Assembly (NCBI RefSeq): GCF_001311985.1
Contig: NZ_BBCJ01000009.1
Coordinates: forward strand, 62,001 to 126,000
Direction: 5' to 3'
Source: Geotalea toluenoxydans JCM 15764
GTDB lineage: Bacteria; Desulfobacterota; Desulfuromonadia; Geobacterales; Geobacteraceae
DNA length: 64,000 nucleotides
Numbering within the stretch: position 1 is the first letter of the stretch; every line of letters starts with the position of its first letter. The translations under genes and the position numbers were made by a program. Below the pieces are notes generated by a model, which was given only the letters and a program-made list of their open reading frames with translations, was not told the DNA's origin and did no database searches. Positions 21,904-30,291 of this stretch are shown here, piece after piece.

Positions 21904-22661
21904 ATGAATAAAGCAACGTTACTTCTTATAATCATGTTGCCCCTTCTTGCCGCCTGCGGCAAGAAAGGGCCGCTGGTGCCGCCGGAGGCGCTGGTGCCGG
22001 CTGCGGTGAATGATCTGTTCGTTGCCCAGAAGGGGGAGTATTTCCAGCTTTCCTGGTCGGAACCGACACGGGAGGTGGGAGGCGGGCGCCTGACGAATCT
22101 TGCCGGCTTTGAGCTCTTTCGGAGGGAGATGTTACCCCCGGCTGAGGATTGCGAACAGTGCCCCACTGCCTATCGCCTGCTGAAAAAGATCGATCAGGAT
22201 TACCTGCGTGATGTGGACCGCCGCGGCAACCTGTTATTGGTCAACGACAACGGGGTAGAGACCGGCAAGACCTACCAGTACAAGGTCATCTCGCGGAAAA
22301 AGGACGGCACCCCCAGCCCGGAATCCAACCGGGCACGGCGGCAGAAGGTCAATCCCCCCTTGCCGCCGGAGGTCAAGGCAACTTCCCAGGCAACCAGTAT
22401 CGTCATTGAGTTGAATCCTGCGCAGGTGGCGCCGGCCGCTGTCCTGTCGGGATACAATATTTACCGCTGGCGGACCGGGCAGTCCATTCCCCCGTTTCCC
22501 CTCAACGACAAGCCCGTTACCGGCAGTGCCTTTGAAGACCAGCGGGTGGAGCGGGGTGTTACCTATTCCTATGCTGTGCGTACCTGGTCAAGGCAGCGGG
22601 AGAAGATGTGGAGAGCGCACCTTCCAACCAGGTGAGCGGAGCTTTGACAGAGCCTGACTGA
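21904..22661 (+). CDS. LptM-like lipoprotein with fibronectin-III-like repeats (frameshifted end)
   Basis: The signal peptide ends in the lipobox LLAACGKKGPLVPPE, so Cys18 should be lipidated. The CGxKGPL...PP start is that of the small LptM/LppL lipoprotein often found just upstream of lysA. Here the mature part continues for over 200 residues as two fibronectin-III-like units (FQLSWSEPTREV..., IVIELNPAQVAPA...NIYRWRTG). The frame slips near 22583; one restored base gives LVKAAGEDVESAPSNQVSG and a stop at 22659-22661, consistent with the last beta strand. lysA follows after 169 bp. The protein would face the periplasm or outer membrane. Confidence 0.7.
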
Positions 22662-22830
22662 TCGTCTTAATCTGCCAATATAACGTCGTTTATTTTGACT
22701 TTTACCCTCCTGTATGTTAGAAATATTCACTTTTATCGTTTTTTCCCCCTCTCCCTGCTTGAGAAAATCGATTCATCGCCACTGACACCGTATACTGGTA
22801 ATTTTATCTAATAGTTTGAGGAAAAGTTTA

Positions 22831-24084
22831 ATGCACCACTTTCAGTACAAGGGGCACGATCTCTATGCCGAAGATGTGGCGATCAAGGACATCGTCGCCA
22901 AGGTCGGCAGCCCCTTCTACGTCTATTCCCAGGCCACCCTCGAGCGCCATTTCCGCGCCATGGACGAGGCTTTTGCTTCCGTTTCCCATACCATCTGCTA
23001 TTCGATGAAGGCCAATTCCAATCTGGCGGTGGTGAAGAACTTCGTCAACCTGGGTGGCGGCGTCGATATCGTTTCCGGCGGCGAGCTGTACCGTGCCCTG
23101 AAGGCGGGGGCGAGTCCTTCGAAAGTCGTCTACTCCGGCGTTGGCAAGAAGGATGACGAGATCGAGTATGCCCTCAATACCGGCATCCTCATGTTCAACG
23201 TGGAGTCGGAGCAGGAACTGACCCGCATTTCCGAGATCGCCAGCCGCATTGGCAAGAAGGCCGGGATCGCCATCCGCGTCAATCCTGACGTTGATCCCCA
23301 GACCCATCCCTATATTACCACAGGTCTAAAGAATGCCAAGTTCGGCATCACCATCGACCGCGCCATTGAAGAGTACAGTCGGGCCAAGGGCCTGCCTGGC
23401 ATCGAGATCCTCGGCATCGACTGCCATATTGGCAGCCAGCTGACCAAAGTCAGCCCCTTCGTCGACGCAATCAAGAAGCTGAAGAATGTCATCGGCAAGC
23501 TGAAGGAGATGGGCATCAGCCTCAAGTACTTCGACCTTGGCGGCGGTTTGGGCATCCAGTACAACGACGAAGCACCGCCACTGCCAGCCGATTACGGCAG
23601 CGAGATCATCAAAGAGACCAAGGACCTGGGCATGCACCTTCTTTTCGAGCCGGGGCGCAGCCTGGTGGGCAACGCCGGCATCTTGGTGGCCAAGACCCTT
23701 TACATCAAGCACCGCGACGAAAAGAACTTCATAGTGATCGACGCCGGCATGAACGATCTGGCCCGCCCGGCCCTCTATGGGTCCTTTCACGGCATTAAGC
23801 CGGTGGTTAACAACCAGGACGGCGTCATTACCGCCGATATCGTCGGCCCCATCTGCGAGTCGGGGGACTTCCTGGCCAAGGACCGTGAGGTGCCCGTGTT
23901 CAAACAGGGAGACCTGATGGCCTTCATGTCCGCCGGCGCCTACGGTTTCGCCATGTCCAGCACCTACAACAGCCGTCCCCGCGTTGCCGAGGTCATGGTC
24001 AAAGGAAACAAGTTCGAGGTTGTCCGCGAGCGGGAGACGGTGGAAGACCTGATGAAGGGTGAAAAAGTCCCTTCGTTCCTGTAG
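22831..24084 (+). CDS. lysA: Diaminopimelate decarboxylase
   Basis: LysA decarboxylates meso-diaminopimelate to lysine. The 417-residue alanine-racemase-fold enzyme has the PLP lysine in ICYSMKANSN (about residue 60), the phosphate-binding GGGLGIQY, EPGRSLVGNAGIL, the CESGD box with the catalytic Cys, and the C-terminal MSAGAYGFAMSSTYNSR. ATG 22831 with GAGGAAAAG upstream is the start. It heads a lysA-dapA-dapB-dapL series in one orientation. Confidence 0.96.
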   Translation: MHHFQYKGHDLYAEDVAIKDIVAKVGSPFYVYSQATLERHFRAMDEAFASVSHTICYSMKANSNLAVVKNFVNLGGGVDIVSGGELYRALKAGASPSKVVYSGVGKKDDEIEYALNTGILMFNVESEQELTRISEIASRIGKKAGIAIRVNPDVDPQTHPYITTGLKNAKFGITIDRAIEEYSRAKGLPGIEILGIDCHIGSQLTKVSPFVDAIKKLKNVIGKLKEMGISLKYFDLGGGLGIQYNDEAPPLPADYGSEIIKETKDLGMHLLFEPGRSLVGNAGILVAKTLYIKHRDEKNFIVIDAGMNDLARPALYGSFHGIKPVVNNQDGVITADIVGPICESGDFLAKDREVPVFKQGDLMAFMSAGAYGFAMSSTYNSRPRVAEVMVKGNKFEVVRERETVEDLMKGEKVPSFL

Positions 24085-24165
24085 ACTAAATAATATATGG
24101 GCAAGACCCTGTCTTTGCCCGGATAAGGCAGACACACCCCGGTCTGACCCAAACGGAGGTTGCAT

Positions 24166-25037
24166 ATGTTCAAAGGAAGCATTGTCGCCATTGTTACACC
24201 ATTCAACAATGGTGTGGTGGATGAAGAAAAACTGCGGGAACTGGTGGAATTCCAGATTGCCGGTGGCACCGATGCCATCGTGCCGTGCGGCACCACCGGG
24301 GAGTCCTCCACCCTGGACTACGAGGAGCATGACCGGGTCATTGAGATTGTTGTCCAGCAGGTGAACAAGCGGGTTCCGGTCATTGCCGGCACCGGCTCCA
24401 ACTCCACCCGCGAGGCCATCGAAATGACCGAGCATGCCAAGCAGCTCGGCGCCGACGGCGCGCTGCTCGTTACTCCATACTACAACAAGCCGACCCAGGA
24501 AGGGCTCTATCGCCACTACATGGCTGTTGCCGATGGGGTGGCCCTGCCCCAGATCCTCTACAACGTGCCGGGACGCACCGGCGTCAATCTGCTGCCGGAA
24601 ACGGTGGCACGGCTGGCCGAGCACAAGAACATCGTTGCCATCAAGGAAGCGACCGGCTCCCTGCAGCAGGCATCGGAAGTGCTGGACCTGTGCGGCGACA
24701 AGATTGACGTCCTCTGCGGTGACGATTTCATAACTTTCCCCATGATGCTTGCGGCGCCAAGGGGGTCATTTCGGTGGTCGCCAACATCATGCCCAAAGAG
24801 GTCGCCGCCCTGGTGGACGCCTTCTTTGCCGGCAAGATGGAAGAAGCCCGTCAGTGGCACCTGAAGCTGTTGAAGATCTCCAATGCCATGTTCATCGAGA
24901 GCAACCCGGTGCCGGTCAAGACCGCTGTTGGCCTGATGGGCAAGGCTAGCGACGAGGTAAGGCTGCCGCTGGCGCCGATGTCGGAAGCCAACAAAGCTAA
25001 ACTGACGGCAGTAATGAAAGAATACAAGCTTATCTAA
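24166..25037 (+). CDS. dapA: 4-hydroxy-tetrahydrodipicolinate synthase (frameshifted)
   Basis: DapA condenses pyruvate and aspartate semialdehyde. ATG 24166 follows GGAGG and begins MFKGSIVAIVTPFNNG. CGTTGESSTL and the YYNKPTQEGLYRHY segment are present, as is the Schiff-base lysine in VAIKEATGS. The frame slips near 24752: GCTTGCGGCGCC needs one more G, giving LAAGAKGVISVVANIMPKEV and running to TAA 25035-25037. Repaired length is about 290 residues, as expected. The gene should be essential in this pathway, so an error is likely. Confidence 0.95.
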
Positions 25038-25047
25038 ATCGATTCAC

Positions 25048-25114
25048 CACTAAGGCACGAAGAGCACTAAGTAAACCAAAGGTTCTTCCTTTCGGTTTCT
25101 TCGTGTCCTTAGTG
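25048..25114 (+). repeat. Dispersed inverted repeat in the dapA-dapB gap
   Basis: Near-perfect arms CACTAAGGCACGAAGA and TCTTCGTGTCCTTAGTG enclose an inner inverted repeat (AAACCAAAGG / CCTTTCGGTTT). The whole gap is occupied by a long potential hairpin. Sequences of this CACTAAGG...CCTTAGTG type are common interspersed palindromes. No T run follows, so a terminator role is not supported. Confidence 0.65.
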
Positions 25115-25142
25115 TCTTCCTGGTAAGACAAGGGGTTTTTCA

Positions 25143-25946
25143 ATGGTGAAAGTTGCCGTTTGCGGTGCCGCTGGCCGCATGGGTCAAAGGATTATAGTTG
25201 CAATAACCGAAGCCGAAGGGATCGAGCTCTCCGGTGCCCTGGAGCGGCCGGGCCATCCCCTGGTCGGTCAGGACGCGGGGCTTCTTGCCGGCTGCGGCGA
25301 ACTGAAGGTTAAGATCAGCGACGACATCAATGCCGTCGTCGAAGGGTGCGATGTCCTGATCGACTTCACCACCCCGAAGGTGTCCCTGAAGAACCTGGAG
25401 GTCTGTGCCCTGAAGAAGAAGTCTATCGTCATCGGCTCCACCGGCTTCACCCCCGAAGAACGGGCACTGGCTGCCGAGCTGGCCAAGGAGATCCCGGCGG
25501 TGCTCGCCCCAAACATGAGCGTCGGCGTCAACGTCTGCTTCAAGGTCTTGAAGGACGTGGCCAAGACCCTGGGTGACGACTTCGACGTGGAGATCGTCGA
25601 GCTGCACCACAACAAGAAGAAAGACTCCCCCTCCGGCACTGCGGTGCGCATGGGGGAGGTGGTGGCCGAGGCCCTCGGGCGCGACTACAACAAGGTGGCC
25701 AACTATCACCGGGAAGGAATCTGCGGCGAGCGGACCAAGGAAGAGATCGGCATGCAGACGGTCCGCGGCGGCGACATCATCGGTGAGCACACCGTCTACT
25801 TCATCGGCATGGGTGAGCGGATCGAGATTTCCCACCGGGCCATGACGCGGGATATGTTCTCCCGTGGTAGTGTCCGGGCGGCCAAGTGGATAGTTTCCCA
25901 GAAGCCGGGGATTTACGACATGCAGGATGTGTTGGGGCTGAAGTAA
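25143..25946 (+). CDS. dapB: 4-hydroxy-tetrahydrodipicolinate reductase
   Basis: DapB reduces the dihydrodipicolinate product of DapA with NAD(P)H. The 267-residue protein starts VKVAVCGAAGRMGQRI (Rossmann glycine loop) and has VLIDFTTPKVSLKN, the GSTGFTPEE loop, APNMSVGVNVCFK, the catalytic ELHHNKKKDSPSGTA box and C-terminal FSRGSVRAAKW. It is intact. It follows dapA after the palindromic repeat. Confidence 0.96.
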   Translation: MVKVAVCGAAGRMGQRIIVAITEAEGIELSGALERPGHPLVGQDAGLLAGCGELKVKISDDINAVVEGCDVLIDFTTPKVSLKNLEVCALKKKSIVIGSTGFTPEERALAAELAKEIPAVLAPNMSVGVNVCFKVLKDVAKTLGDDFDVEIVELHHNKKKDSPSGTAVRMGEVVAEALGRDYNKVANYHREGICGERTKEEIGMQTVRGGDIIGEHTVYFIGMGERIEISHRAMTRDMFSRGSVRAAKWIVSQKPGIYDMQDVLGLK

Positions 25947-25957
25947 GGAGCATTAAA

Positions 25958-26191
25958 ATGGCTACCACCTATCGGGACAGGCTGATCGCTGATATTGACG
26001 AGGTTCCTAAATCAAAACTGCCACAATTGTATGCCATCGTGCATACAATAAAGGAACAGTTGCTGACAACAGCTCCGACAGGACCAGGTGTTGGCAAGCG
26101 TTGTCTTGGCAGTGCCAAAGGGCATGTCTGGATGGCTGATGATTTCAACGCGCCGTTGCCGGATGAGATAGTTGACGAGTTTTACAAATGA
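25958..26191 (+). CDS. Putative VapB-type antitoxin (DUF2281-like)
   Basis: A 77-residue protein starting at ATG 25958 after AAGGAG. The N-terminal half (RDRLIADIDEVPKSKLPQLY) is helical, and the tail GSAKGHVWMADDFNAPLPDEIVDEFYK contains the G-x-K/G...DDF-x-x-PLPxE pattern seen in antitoxins paired with PIN toxins. It overlaps the downstream PIN gene by four bases (ATGA), the usual arrangement. It is expected to neutralise that toxin and to autoregulate. No separate palindromic operator is seen in the 11-bp gap to dapB, so it may be transcribed with the dap genes. Confidence 0.75.
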   Translation: MATTYRDRLIADIDEVPKSKLPQLYAIVHTIKEQLLTTAPTGPGVGKRCLGSAKGHVWMADDFNAPLPDEIVDEFYK

Positions 26192-26574
26192 AATGCCTGC
26201 TGGATACCCATGCGTTCATCTGGCTTATTACCGATGATGATCGCTTGTCAGCGAAGGCAAGAAAAACCATTCTTGATAGTCGAACTTTTTTATATCTTAG
26301 CAGCGCCAGCATTTGGGAGATGGTTGTCAAGGCCGCTATCGGCAAGTTGAAGCTTCCTGTTCATCCTGAAGCTTTCGTGCAGAAGCAGCTGGCGGCAGCC
26401 CAGATACAGGAACTCCCCGTCTCCTTCAAGCACGCCTTCCATCTGCAGCATCTGCCCAATCACCACAAGGATCCATTCGACCGAATGCTGGTGGCGCAGG
26501 CTCTAGCCGAAAAACTGACCATTCTCACAATCGATCCATTGATTGCCCAATATCCTGCAAAAACACTTTGGTAA
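26188..26574 (+). CDS. PIN-domain toxin (VapC-like ribonuclease)
   Basis: 128 residues. PIN acidic residues are visible: D6 in MKCLLDTHAFIWLI, E44 in SASIWEMVVKAA, and the C-terminal KDPFDRMLVAQALAEKLTILTID with two Asp. Such toxins cleave tRNA or rRNA. The YLSSASIWEM...HHKDPFDRMLVAQA form is the subclass commonly paired with DUF2281-type antitoxins. It is intact and forms a two-gene unit placed between dapB and dapL. Confidence 0.85.
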   Translation: MKCLLDTHAFIWLITDDDRLSAKARKTILDSRTFLYLSSASIWEMVVKAAIGKLKLPVHPEAFVQKQLAAAQIQELPVSFKHAFHLQHLPNHHKDPFDRMLVAQALAEKLTILTIDPLIAQYPAKTLW

Positions 26575-26601
26575 TAATTAAAATAAGGAGATTTCTACGT
26601 A

Positions 26602-27834
26602 ATGGCAAAAATCAACGACAACTACCTGAAACTGAAAGCAGGCTACCTCTTTCCCGAAATTGGCCGCCGGGTGCGGGCCTTTGCCGAGGCTAATCCCTCT
26701 GCCAAGGTCATCCGTCTCGGTATCGGCGACGTCACCCGTCCCCTGGCCCCGGCCGTGATCAAGGCCTTCCACCAGGCGGTGGACGATCTGGCTACCACCG
26801 ACCAGTTTGCCGGCTACGGCCCCGAGCAGGGCTACGACTGGCTGATCAATGCCATCATCGAGAAATCCTACAAGCCCCTGGGCGTTTCCCTGAAGACCGA
26901 GGAGATGTTCATCTCCGACGGTTCCAAGTGCGACTGCGCCAATATTCTGGACATCTTTGCCATGGACAACGTGGTTGCCATCGGCGACCCGGTCTACCCG
27001 GTTTACAACGACACCAACGTCATGATCGGCCGCACCGGCGAAGCCGATGACAAGGGCTACTACAAGGGGATCGTCTACCTCCCCTGTAACGAAGCCAACA
27101 ACTTCATTCCCGAGCTGCCCAAGGAGAAGGTGGACATCATCTATCTCTGCTTCCCCAACAACCCCACCGGCACCGTCGCCAGCAAAGCAGAGCTGAAGAA
27201 GTGGGTCGATTACGCCAACGCCAACGACGCCGTCATCTTTTTCGACGCCGCCTACGAGGCCTTCATCACCGATCCATCCATTCCCCACTCCATCTACGAG
27301 ATCGAAGGGGCCAAAAAGTGCGCCATCGAGTTCCGCTCCTTCAGTAAGACCGCCGGCTTTACCGGCGTCCGTTGCGGTCTGGTGGTCGTGCCCGAAGAAG
27401 TCATGGGCACCACCGCCGACGGCGAGCGTTACAGCTTCAATCGCCTCTGGCTGCGCCGCACCACCACCAAGTTCAATGGTGCTTCCTATCCGGTACAGCG
27501 GGCTGCTGCTGCAGTTTACAGCGATGAAGGCTGGAAGCAGACCAAGGAGATCATCGACTACTACATGGAGAACGCCCGCATCATCCGTGAAGGTCTGAAG
27601 GAAACCGGTGTCACCGTTTTCGGCGGCGTCGATGCCCCCTACATCTGGCTCAAGACCCCCGGCGGCATGACCAGCTGGGACTTCTTCGATAAGCTGCTCA
27701 ACGAATGCAACGTGGTCGGCACCCCCGGCTCCGGCTTCGGGCCTAGTGGGGAAGGATACTTCCGGCTTTCTGCATTTGGTCATCGGGAGAATGTGATTGA
27801 GGCGGTGGAGAGGATAAAGAAGAATTTGAAGTAG
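26602..27834 (+). CDS. dapL: LL-diaminopimelate aminotransferase
   Basis: DapL converts tetrahydrodipicolinate directly to LL-diaminopimelate, bypassing the acylated intermediates. The 410-residue class I/II PLP enzyme has the N-terminal [19 protein letters not shown], the substrate-binding [37 protein letters not shown] and the PLP lysine in [17 protein letters not shown]. It completes lysA-dapA-dapB-dapL, although it is separated from dapB by a toxin-antitoxin pair. It has its own ribosome site (AAGGAG) and ends at a hairpin. Confidence 0.97.
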   Translation: MAKINDNYLKLKAGYLFPEIGRRVRAFAEANPSAKVIRLGIGDVTRPLAPAVIKAFHQAVDDLATTDQFAGYGPEQGYDWLINAIIEKSYKPLGVSLKTEEMFISDGSKCDCANILDIFAMDNVVAIGDPVYPVYNDTNVMIGRTGEADDKGYYKGIVYLPCNEANNFIPELPKEKVDIIYLCFPNNPTGTVASKAELKKWVDYANANDAVIFFDAAYEAFITDPSIPHSIYEIEGAKKCAIEFRSFSKTAGFTGVRCGLVVVPEEVMGTTADGERYSFNRLWLRRTTTKFNGASYPVQRAAAAVYSDEGWKQTKEIIDYYMENARIIREGLKETGVTVFGGVDAPYIWLKTPGGMTSWDFFDKLLNECNVVGTPGSGFGPSGEGYFRLSAFGHRENVIEAVERIKKNLK

Positions 27835-27842
27835 TTTGTGAC

Positions 27843-27869
27843 GAAAGGCGGCCTATGAGGCCGCCTTTC
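27843..27869 (+). terminator. GGCGGCC-family hairpin after dapL
   Basis: A 12-bp perfect stem GAAAGGCGGCCT / AGGCCGCCTTTC with loop ATG, followed by CATGAAAG rather than a long T run. It belongs to the repeated AAAGGCGGCC/GGCCGCCTTT hairpins found after many genes in this window and likely ends dap transcription. Confidence 0.75.
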
Positions 27870-28027
27870 ATGAAAGGGTTTGTATTTCATTTTAGGCTTT
27901 GGCTTCGGGGGAGGCGGTGGTAGCAGGTCCGACAAGGTTTCCTGGCGTAACGTCACAACATAATGTAACAATTGACGGTAGATTGCACGTGTCCGTCGGC
28001 ACGAAAAACATTAACGAGGTGACAAAG

Positions 28028-28144
28028 ATGAAACAAAATACGTTCAAGAAACTTGTAGCAAAAACAGTACGAAAAGCAGCGCGTTGTACGAGTACCGTGG
28101 CGTTACTAGGAAGCCTTGCATCTGCCCCGCTGACCAAAGCCTAA
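28028..28144 (+). CDS. Small cationic peptide, 38 residues, function unknown
   Basis: ATG 28028 has a good ribosome site (GAGGTG, six bases upstream). The peptide has eight Lys/Arg and no acidic residues. A basic amphipathic first half (KKLVAKTVRKAARC) is followed by a small-residue hydrophobic stretch (STVALLGSLASAPL) and a final KA. It could be a small membrane-active toxin, a secreted or modified peptide precursor, or a chance frame. An in-phase TTG 43 codons upstream exists but is less well supported. It converges on the JAB-E1 gene, ending 41 bp from that stop. I do not recognise it. Confidence 0.4.
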   Translation: MKQNTFKKLVAKTVRKAARCTSTVALLGSLASAPLTKA

Positions 28145-28185
28145 AATCCACAATGTACCAGCTCTTTTACTAATTCCAAATGCTC

Positions 28186-29622
28186 TCACAAGATTTTCTC
28201 ACGCTGACGCTGTCTTTCGCGAGCTTTTTCAGCACCGATATCGCGACCGCAGAGTGAAAAATTTCGGTCTCCATGCCCTTCTAGTTCCTGACAATCACAC
28301 CCGTCTTTGCACTTCCTTTCGACATCGACTTCAATATTGCCTGGTATGTAGCGGTACCGCTGGATACCAAAATCACTGATTCCCCCAACCCCAGTTGCCA
28401 ACGCAATCAACTGAAGGACCTCAAGGGAAGCAAGATTGGTGCTGAAGGGGAAGACATTCTCGTTATTTTTGTGTCGATGATCAGGTGGCAAACCTTTCAT
28501 GTAGCTCGGGTCATCAAGTTTGCCTGATTCTTCCAAATTTACATCCGTGAGATTATAAGTCCCGAGGCACGCAAGACAGGGTCTGCCAGGCGCGACTGTC
28601 TGAAGTTGCCAATCGACGCCAGTGAACCGCTTATTCTTGTCGAAGCGAACTTCAATTCCTCCATCAACAACCGGTATTAAATGACTATATGCAAAATGGT
28701 TGAGAATATGTCGGGCGCGGGGGCGGTCAACGCAACTAAAAATAACGTCGCAATCCAGCGCTGCACGGTAACCTTCTTCTTCTGCTAAGCTGTGCGGTGT
28801 TGAAGCAATATCTGTTCTCTCTGCAGTTGCTGAATGCTCAAACTGCCGCTTAGCAACTTCTATCTTTAGTTTGCCAAGGTCTGCTTCTGTTGCCCCTAAA
28901 AGTCTGTCGAGATTGTGCGGCTGTATCTCGTCGTAATCAATCAAAGAAATAAACTGCATTCCCATGCGGGCCAGGGTTTCTGCGACAATACTGCCAACGC
29001 TGCCTAGCCCAATGATGCCAATTTTGAGACGAGCAAGGTTTTGGTGATTATCTTTGCCCCAAACGGTGATAGAACGCTTAAATTGCTCTCGATAAACAGG
29101 TTTCGGCATTAAATCATCATTAAAATCTGCCTTAAGCCCTATCCCGACAATGCGAACAGATTGGCACCATTCGCGACGATACTCGCGGCCACCAACGTGT
29201 TGCCACATTCTCGCACTCCAAGTGCCATCAGAACCTATGGTCATCCCTACAAGCGGCAAATCGGTTAGTGCTGCCACTGCCCCAGCGATCTTCCGCTCGG
29301 CCAAAATGTCGTCTTCACTCATACCCTGCCAACCGGCTCCGGGGTGACTGTGGAGAAAAGCAATTCCACAGCCTTCCCGTAAAGCAATTGCGCAAACTTT
29401 CTCAAAATAATCTGGGTTAAAGCTAGCGTTCCCATGGACCTGCCTATCTCCGGCTTCCGGAAATATAATTGTATGAATCAGAGCAGTTAAACGTGAATTC
29501 CCCTGTGATGGAGTCCACAGAGCAAAAGTCAGATCCTCTTGCCGATCCTTTCGAATTAGAAAATTTGAGAGGCTGGTGTTCAGCCTCTCAGGCATGGCTA
29601 CAGATAATGAAATCTTAAGCAT
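28186..29622 (-). CDS. JAB deubiquitinase-like / E1-like (ThiF) fusion protein
   Basis: 478 residues. The N-terminal JAB/MPN domain (about 1-150) has the JAMM zinc signature HSHP (91-94) with S102 and D105, so it should cut Ubl conjugates or mature the Ubl. The ThiF/E1 adenylation domain (about 195-435) has GLGSVG at 205-210, the DYDEIQPHNLDR stretch at 229-240 and VVDGGIEV near 320. A probable zinc site is made by CLAC (349-352) and the C438/C442/C444 cluster. There is no cysteine between 353 and 437, where thioester-forming E1 enzymes keep theirs. The gene overlaps the E2-like gene by 8 bases. The composition is richer in A/T than the dap genes, suggesting transfer. Confidence 0.88.
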   Translation of the reverse strand: MLKISLSVAMPERLNTSLSNFLIRKDRQEDLTFALWTPSQGNSRLTALIHTIIFPEAGDRQVHGNASFNPDYFEKVCAIALREGCGIAFLHSHPGAGWQGMSEDDILAERKIAGAVAALTDLPLVGMTIGSDGTWSARMWQHVGGREYRREWCQSVRIVGIGLKADFNDDLMPKPVYREQFKRSITVWGKDNHQNLARLKIGIIGLGSVGSIVAETLARMGMQFISLIDYDEIQPHNLDRLLGATEADLGKLKIEVAKRQFEHSATAERTDIASTPHSLAEEEGYRAALDCDVIFSCVDRPRARHILNHFAYSHLIPVVDGGIEVRFDKNKRFTGVDWQLQTVAPGRPCLACLGTYNLTDVNLEESGKLDDPSYMKGLPPDHRHKNNENVFPFSTNLASLEVLQLIALATGVGGISDFGIQRYRYIPGNIEVDVERKCKDGCDCQELEGHGDRNFSLCGRDIGAEKARERQRQREKIL

Positions 29623-29989
29623 TGGCGAATATCCCCTTTATTTGGTTCATGAGAAGACGTGTCGACCGTTCACTGCCGTTCCATCCGAAGTTGTGGCTCC
29701 AGTAGCGCCACTCTGGCCCCAGTGAGCTATTGGTTATGTTCCGTACGCCTGGTAACGTATCGGAGTAGTCAAATAATTGTGGTTCCGTTCTCACGTGTAA
29801 TGATGCGCCTACAGTACGAGGGAAATCTGGAGTGGCCGGGATGGCTAATTCAATAGTTCGACCAGCAAACTGTCCAAGGGGAACCTCATACTCCTCGATA
29901 ACTGCAAAAACCGCTTCACCCACGTTAATCATTTCAACAGCGTAGCCGAGTTCCACCAATTCAATGCGAAGTCTTTCAGGTCCAAACAT
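29615..29989 (-). CDS. E2-like protein without cysteine (prokaryotic E2 family)
   Basis: 124 residues, read between the Ubl and JAB-E1 genes, with RBS GAGGTG overlapping the Ubl stop. The pattern (IELVELGYAVEMI, VPLGQFAGRTIELAIPATPDFP, then GPEWRYWSHNFGW and a C-terminal helix) resembles bacterial E2/UBC-fold families that accompany multi-ubiquitin-type Ubls. The protein contains no cysteine at all, so it cannot form a thioester with the Ubl. A Ser/Thr nucleophile (for example the NSS preceding LGPEW) or a purely structural role is possible. Family assignment is from motif memory and context, not a search. Confidence 0.72.
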   Translation of the reverse strand: MFGPERLRIELVELGYAVEMINVGEAVFAVIEEYEVPLGQFAGRTIELAIPATPDFPRTVGASLHVRTEPQLFDYSDTLPGVRNITNSSLGPEWRYWSHNFGWNGSERSTRLLMNQIKGIFANA

Positions 29990-29998
29990 ATCAGCACC

Positions 29999-30232
29999 TC
30001 ACGAAACAGTAGTTGGGGTATTGTGGTAAACAACAAATTTCATGCCGTTAACGAGGGTTAGGACCATGGCAAGGTCCATAAGTTTCTCGAGTTCATTCCC
30101 ATGCCGCCTAACTAATGTAGTCTCGTTAGGGTTTGACATGGCGAAATCTTCGAGGAGTTCGCGAACAGTGACTTCCGTTTTCTCAGTTTTGAATTGTTCC
30201 TGATCGATGAAAAACACAATTTCTTTCTTCAT
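29999..30232 (-). CDS. Ubiquitin-like protein (single multi-ubiquitin-type domain)
   Basis: 77 residues forming one beta-grasp-like unit: strand (EIVFFIDQEQFK), strand (TEVTVRELLEDFA), a middle region with LVRRHGNELEKL, and the end GMKFVVYHNTPTTVS. The MKFVVYHNTPTTVS tail is like the ends of multi-ubiquitin domains. It lacks a terminal diglycine and has no extra tail to trim, so Ser77 would be the residue activated by the E1. It is first in a three-gene operon and faces the divergent XRE gene across a 186-bp regulatory region. RBS AAGGAGAAGG precedes ATG 30232. Confidence 0.75.
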   Translation of the reverse strand: MKKEIVFFIDQEQFKTEKTEVTVRELLEDFAMSNPNETTLVRRHGNELEKLMDLAMVLTLVNGMKFVVYHNTPTTVS

Positions 30233-30291
30233 GGCACCTTCTCCTTTTGCACGGGTTAAATTCTTAAACGTGTGCTTAGGTTATTTTATTT

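Noticed and set aside
27899-28027. Longer form of the 38-residue peptide from an upstream TTG
   Set aside because: There is no ribosome site at the TTG, and the added residues show no signal or domain, whereas ATG 28028 has GAGGTG well placed.
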